Origin: Oscheius dolichura
Lineage: Eukaryota > Nematoda > Chromadorea > Rhabditida > Rhabditidae
NCBI GenBank assembly: GCA_932521035.1
Contig: OW051497.1
Location: 4,712,001-4,776,000 of the forward strand
Direction of reading: 5' to 3'
Length of the DNA stretch: 64,000 nucleotides
Part shown: in pieces, positions 62,136 through 64,000 of the stretch
How the letters are laid out: each line of letters opens with the position of its first letter
How positions within the stretch are numbered: position 1 is the first letter of the stretch
Notes under the pieces: generated by a model
What the model saw: only the letters and a program-made list of their open reading frames with translations
The model's database searches: none
What the model was told of the DNA's origin: nothing
Translations under genes and position numbers: made by a program

Positions 62136-64000
62136 ATCCCCTGAAAATGACGGTTACTGAAGGAATGAACATTGTTGTAGTATTATGAGGTTGGCATTTA
62201 CTAGGAACGGGGCAGCCAGTGGAAGGCGAGGGGTGACTAAGCAAGTGCTGATTCAAAACTATCAAGAAAGGAAGGAAACGGTTCTTTTGATGGATAGGAA
62301 CGGGCCCCCTTGTTTGTGAAAATCACCCGAGGGAAGGTTGGCAACAAGAAAGAGGAGGTGGCTCTCGGCAGAGCAACAACGCGACAGATGACGCCTCTGT
62401 TGAGGCTACACATGCCAATAACTGACTAACACTGAAATTTAAAAGCGAATCAGGCTCAGCCTCTAATTGTTAGATCTACTCGCGCCCCACATCCCTCATG
62501 AACCAGACTCTTGTTTATCTAAGGTGTTTGGATATCGCAACATCACTTGAGGACTCTATGCGGCATATCTTTTTGTAACTTTTATCCAACTTACTACGCT
62601 CGAGGATGCTATTATTGGCCGCCCGTCTCAAAATAGGGATACAAGGGCGAACTGGGTGTTGCTCAGCTGAGGGGGGAACGAGTTTAACAGCCTATGCAGG
62701 AAATGGATAACTCGGAGGCGATTGAATCAACCGGTGGGGGACCGACCACAGGCTGAGGGGGGCTGGGAGCCTGTAAATGAAATGTAAGGATGTAGCTGGA
62801 CTAAAGTGAAGCGTCGGTCACTTGGCACGCCAGTTCCCGACTCTGCGGGACCGCCGTCTCTGCCGCGCGTTACACCAACTGCGCCCACGCCTTGAGAAAT
62901 TATAGAACCTCCCTCCTCCTCTCAAAATAAAAACATCAAAATGCCTGTAATAGTATGTTTTAAAGATTAAATGGCTAGCATAACGTACCGAATAGTAAGA
63001 CGCCCAAAGTTCGATTTTTTGTTACCAGAGAGCGCGTTGGAAACCGGAAAATCGGCAGCAAACCCAGTGGGAGCGTTTGTGCACTTTACCAATAATTTTT
63101 GATCTAATTTTTCAGATTATCATTGAATAATAAAAGGTATAATTCGATAAAAAGGAGAAAAGTAACAAGTTATACTTTGCCTTGAACGAAGCCCGCGATA
63201 ATTGCTGCCAATCGGTCTGACCAACAAATCTTATGCCAATGTTTGTAGAAAAAACTTCCGAATCTTTGTGGACAACGAGCCATTATCAAAAAAAGAACGT
63301 TGAAAAGGAAGGACGGACGAGGATTATAGGAGCAGAACGCATTGGAGGCGCGCCTCGGAAAAACAAATATTGCCATGCACCGTGTACTTGAGCTGACTTG
63401 CTGAACTTTTTAAACAATAAACTAACAACCTCATACCGTAAACTAGCGTCCTTTACAAAGTTTACGCATATGTTTACATTTGTTGTAAGGAGTAAACAAG
63501 TCAAAATTGAGGAGACCGTAAGATCAGACTAGCTTAGCTGCGAAAATCGGAAAGTAAGCTCTACGGTAAAGTACAAACGATTCTTTCCAGGGTCCCTAGA
63601 CAATACCCACCTTCCCTTCCACCCCGCAGTGTATTTTTCTCCTTGCAGATGCGATTTACAGCATTGTGTCTACGTTGAAGCTGGGAAAAGTCACAGTGAC
63701 GCACTGTTGTTATGTAATATTCAGATTAGGAGAAATGGTTGTGGTTGGTTTACAACATCCACTCCTCCTACACTCGGAGCAGCTGACGCCGTGGAGGTAT
63801 TGGAGGCATCGCCCAACGATCACCGCTGCCATCCTCTGCTCGCGGGGGACTACAGCCGCGATGTTCAAAAACACCCCCGCTTGTCTGCACCAAGTTGAGG
63901 GAGGTAGCCGGCTATAAAGCAGGGATTCCCCGAAATCCTGGTAATCCTGGTAATATTGCCTTTTGACTGAGAGATAAACGAGAACGCCTTCAAGTCCAGA
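62136..64000. other. 5' flank of dim-1
   Basis: About 1.9 kb, purine-rich on the plus strand to about 63.4 kb, then mixed. It should contain the dim-1 promoter. A frame at 63629-63898 overlaps another in a second frame and has no exon signals. A short duplication (AATCCTGGT twice) lies near 63932-63950. No further gene is supported up to the window end. Confidence 0.5.

Overview
This is a window of nuclear DNA from a nematode, most likely a rhabditid-type species; I cannot name the species. Four things point to this. Introns are mostly 36-47 nt with TTTCAG-type 3' ends. Several start codons sit just behind a splice acceptor with no visible upstream exon, as expected for spliced-leader trans-splicing. 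The genes include the nematode-restricted DUF1248 family, the muscle protein DIM-1 and a GAR-type muscarinic receptor. There is no operon-like packing, no transposon, no CRISPR array and no RNA gene that I can support.

Layout. 0.17-1.36 kb (+): DUF1248/GNAT-like acetyltransferase. 6.27-1.97 kb (-): ANKS1/Odin-type adaptor with ankyrin, two SAM and one PTB domain. 13.06-10.82 kb (-): DEG/ENaC channel. 15.38-19.76 kb (+): PDXDC1-like pseudo-decarboxylase with a 1.4 kb first intron. 22.89-27.41 kb (+): P5B (ATP13A-type) ATPase. 30.17-30.74 kb (+): small four-helix membrane protein. 33.72-31.00 kb (-): NDRG family. 36.10-35.47 kb (-): C20orf27-like protein. 41.26-38.27 kb (-): R3HCC1L-like protein. 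49.11-49.63 kb (+): allatostatin-C/somatostatin-like neuropeptide precursor. 52.80-53.20 kb (+): unrecognised 93-aa four-exon gene. 56.70-53.50 kb (-): muscarinic receptor, gar-2 type. 62.14-60.43 kb (-): dim-1 with two alternative last exons. A weak 47-aa candidate lies at 50.25-50.10 kb (-).

The genes do not form one pathway. Several belong to excitable tissue (DEG/ENaC, muscarinic receptor, AstC-like peptide, DIM-1), but nothing shows co-regulation. The exon models were built by hand: every junction was chosen so that GT (once GC) and AG borders, reading frame and family similarity agree, and every finished CDS is an exact multiple of three.

The most unusual property is in the non-coding half. 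Blocks of 1-5 kb are strongly purine- or pyrimidine-skewed. In nearly every case the block on the 5' side of a gene is pyrimidine-rich on that gene's sense strand, so the skew predicts gene orientation. Other points of interest are a PDXDC1 homologue lacking the PLP-binding Lys and Asp, a GC-AG intron in the receptor, a stop-containing cassette exon in dim-1 and an exceptionally short intron in the channel gene.
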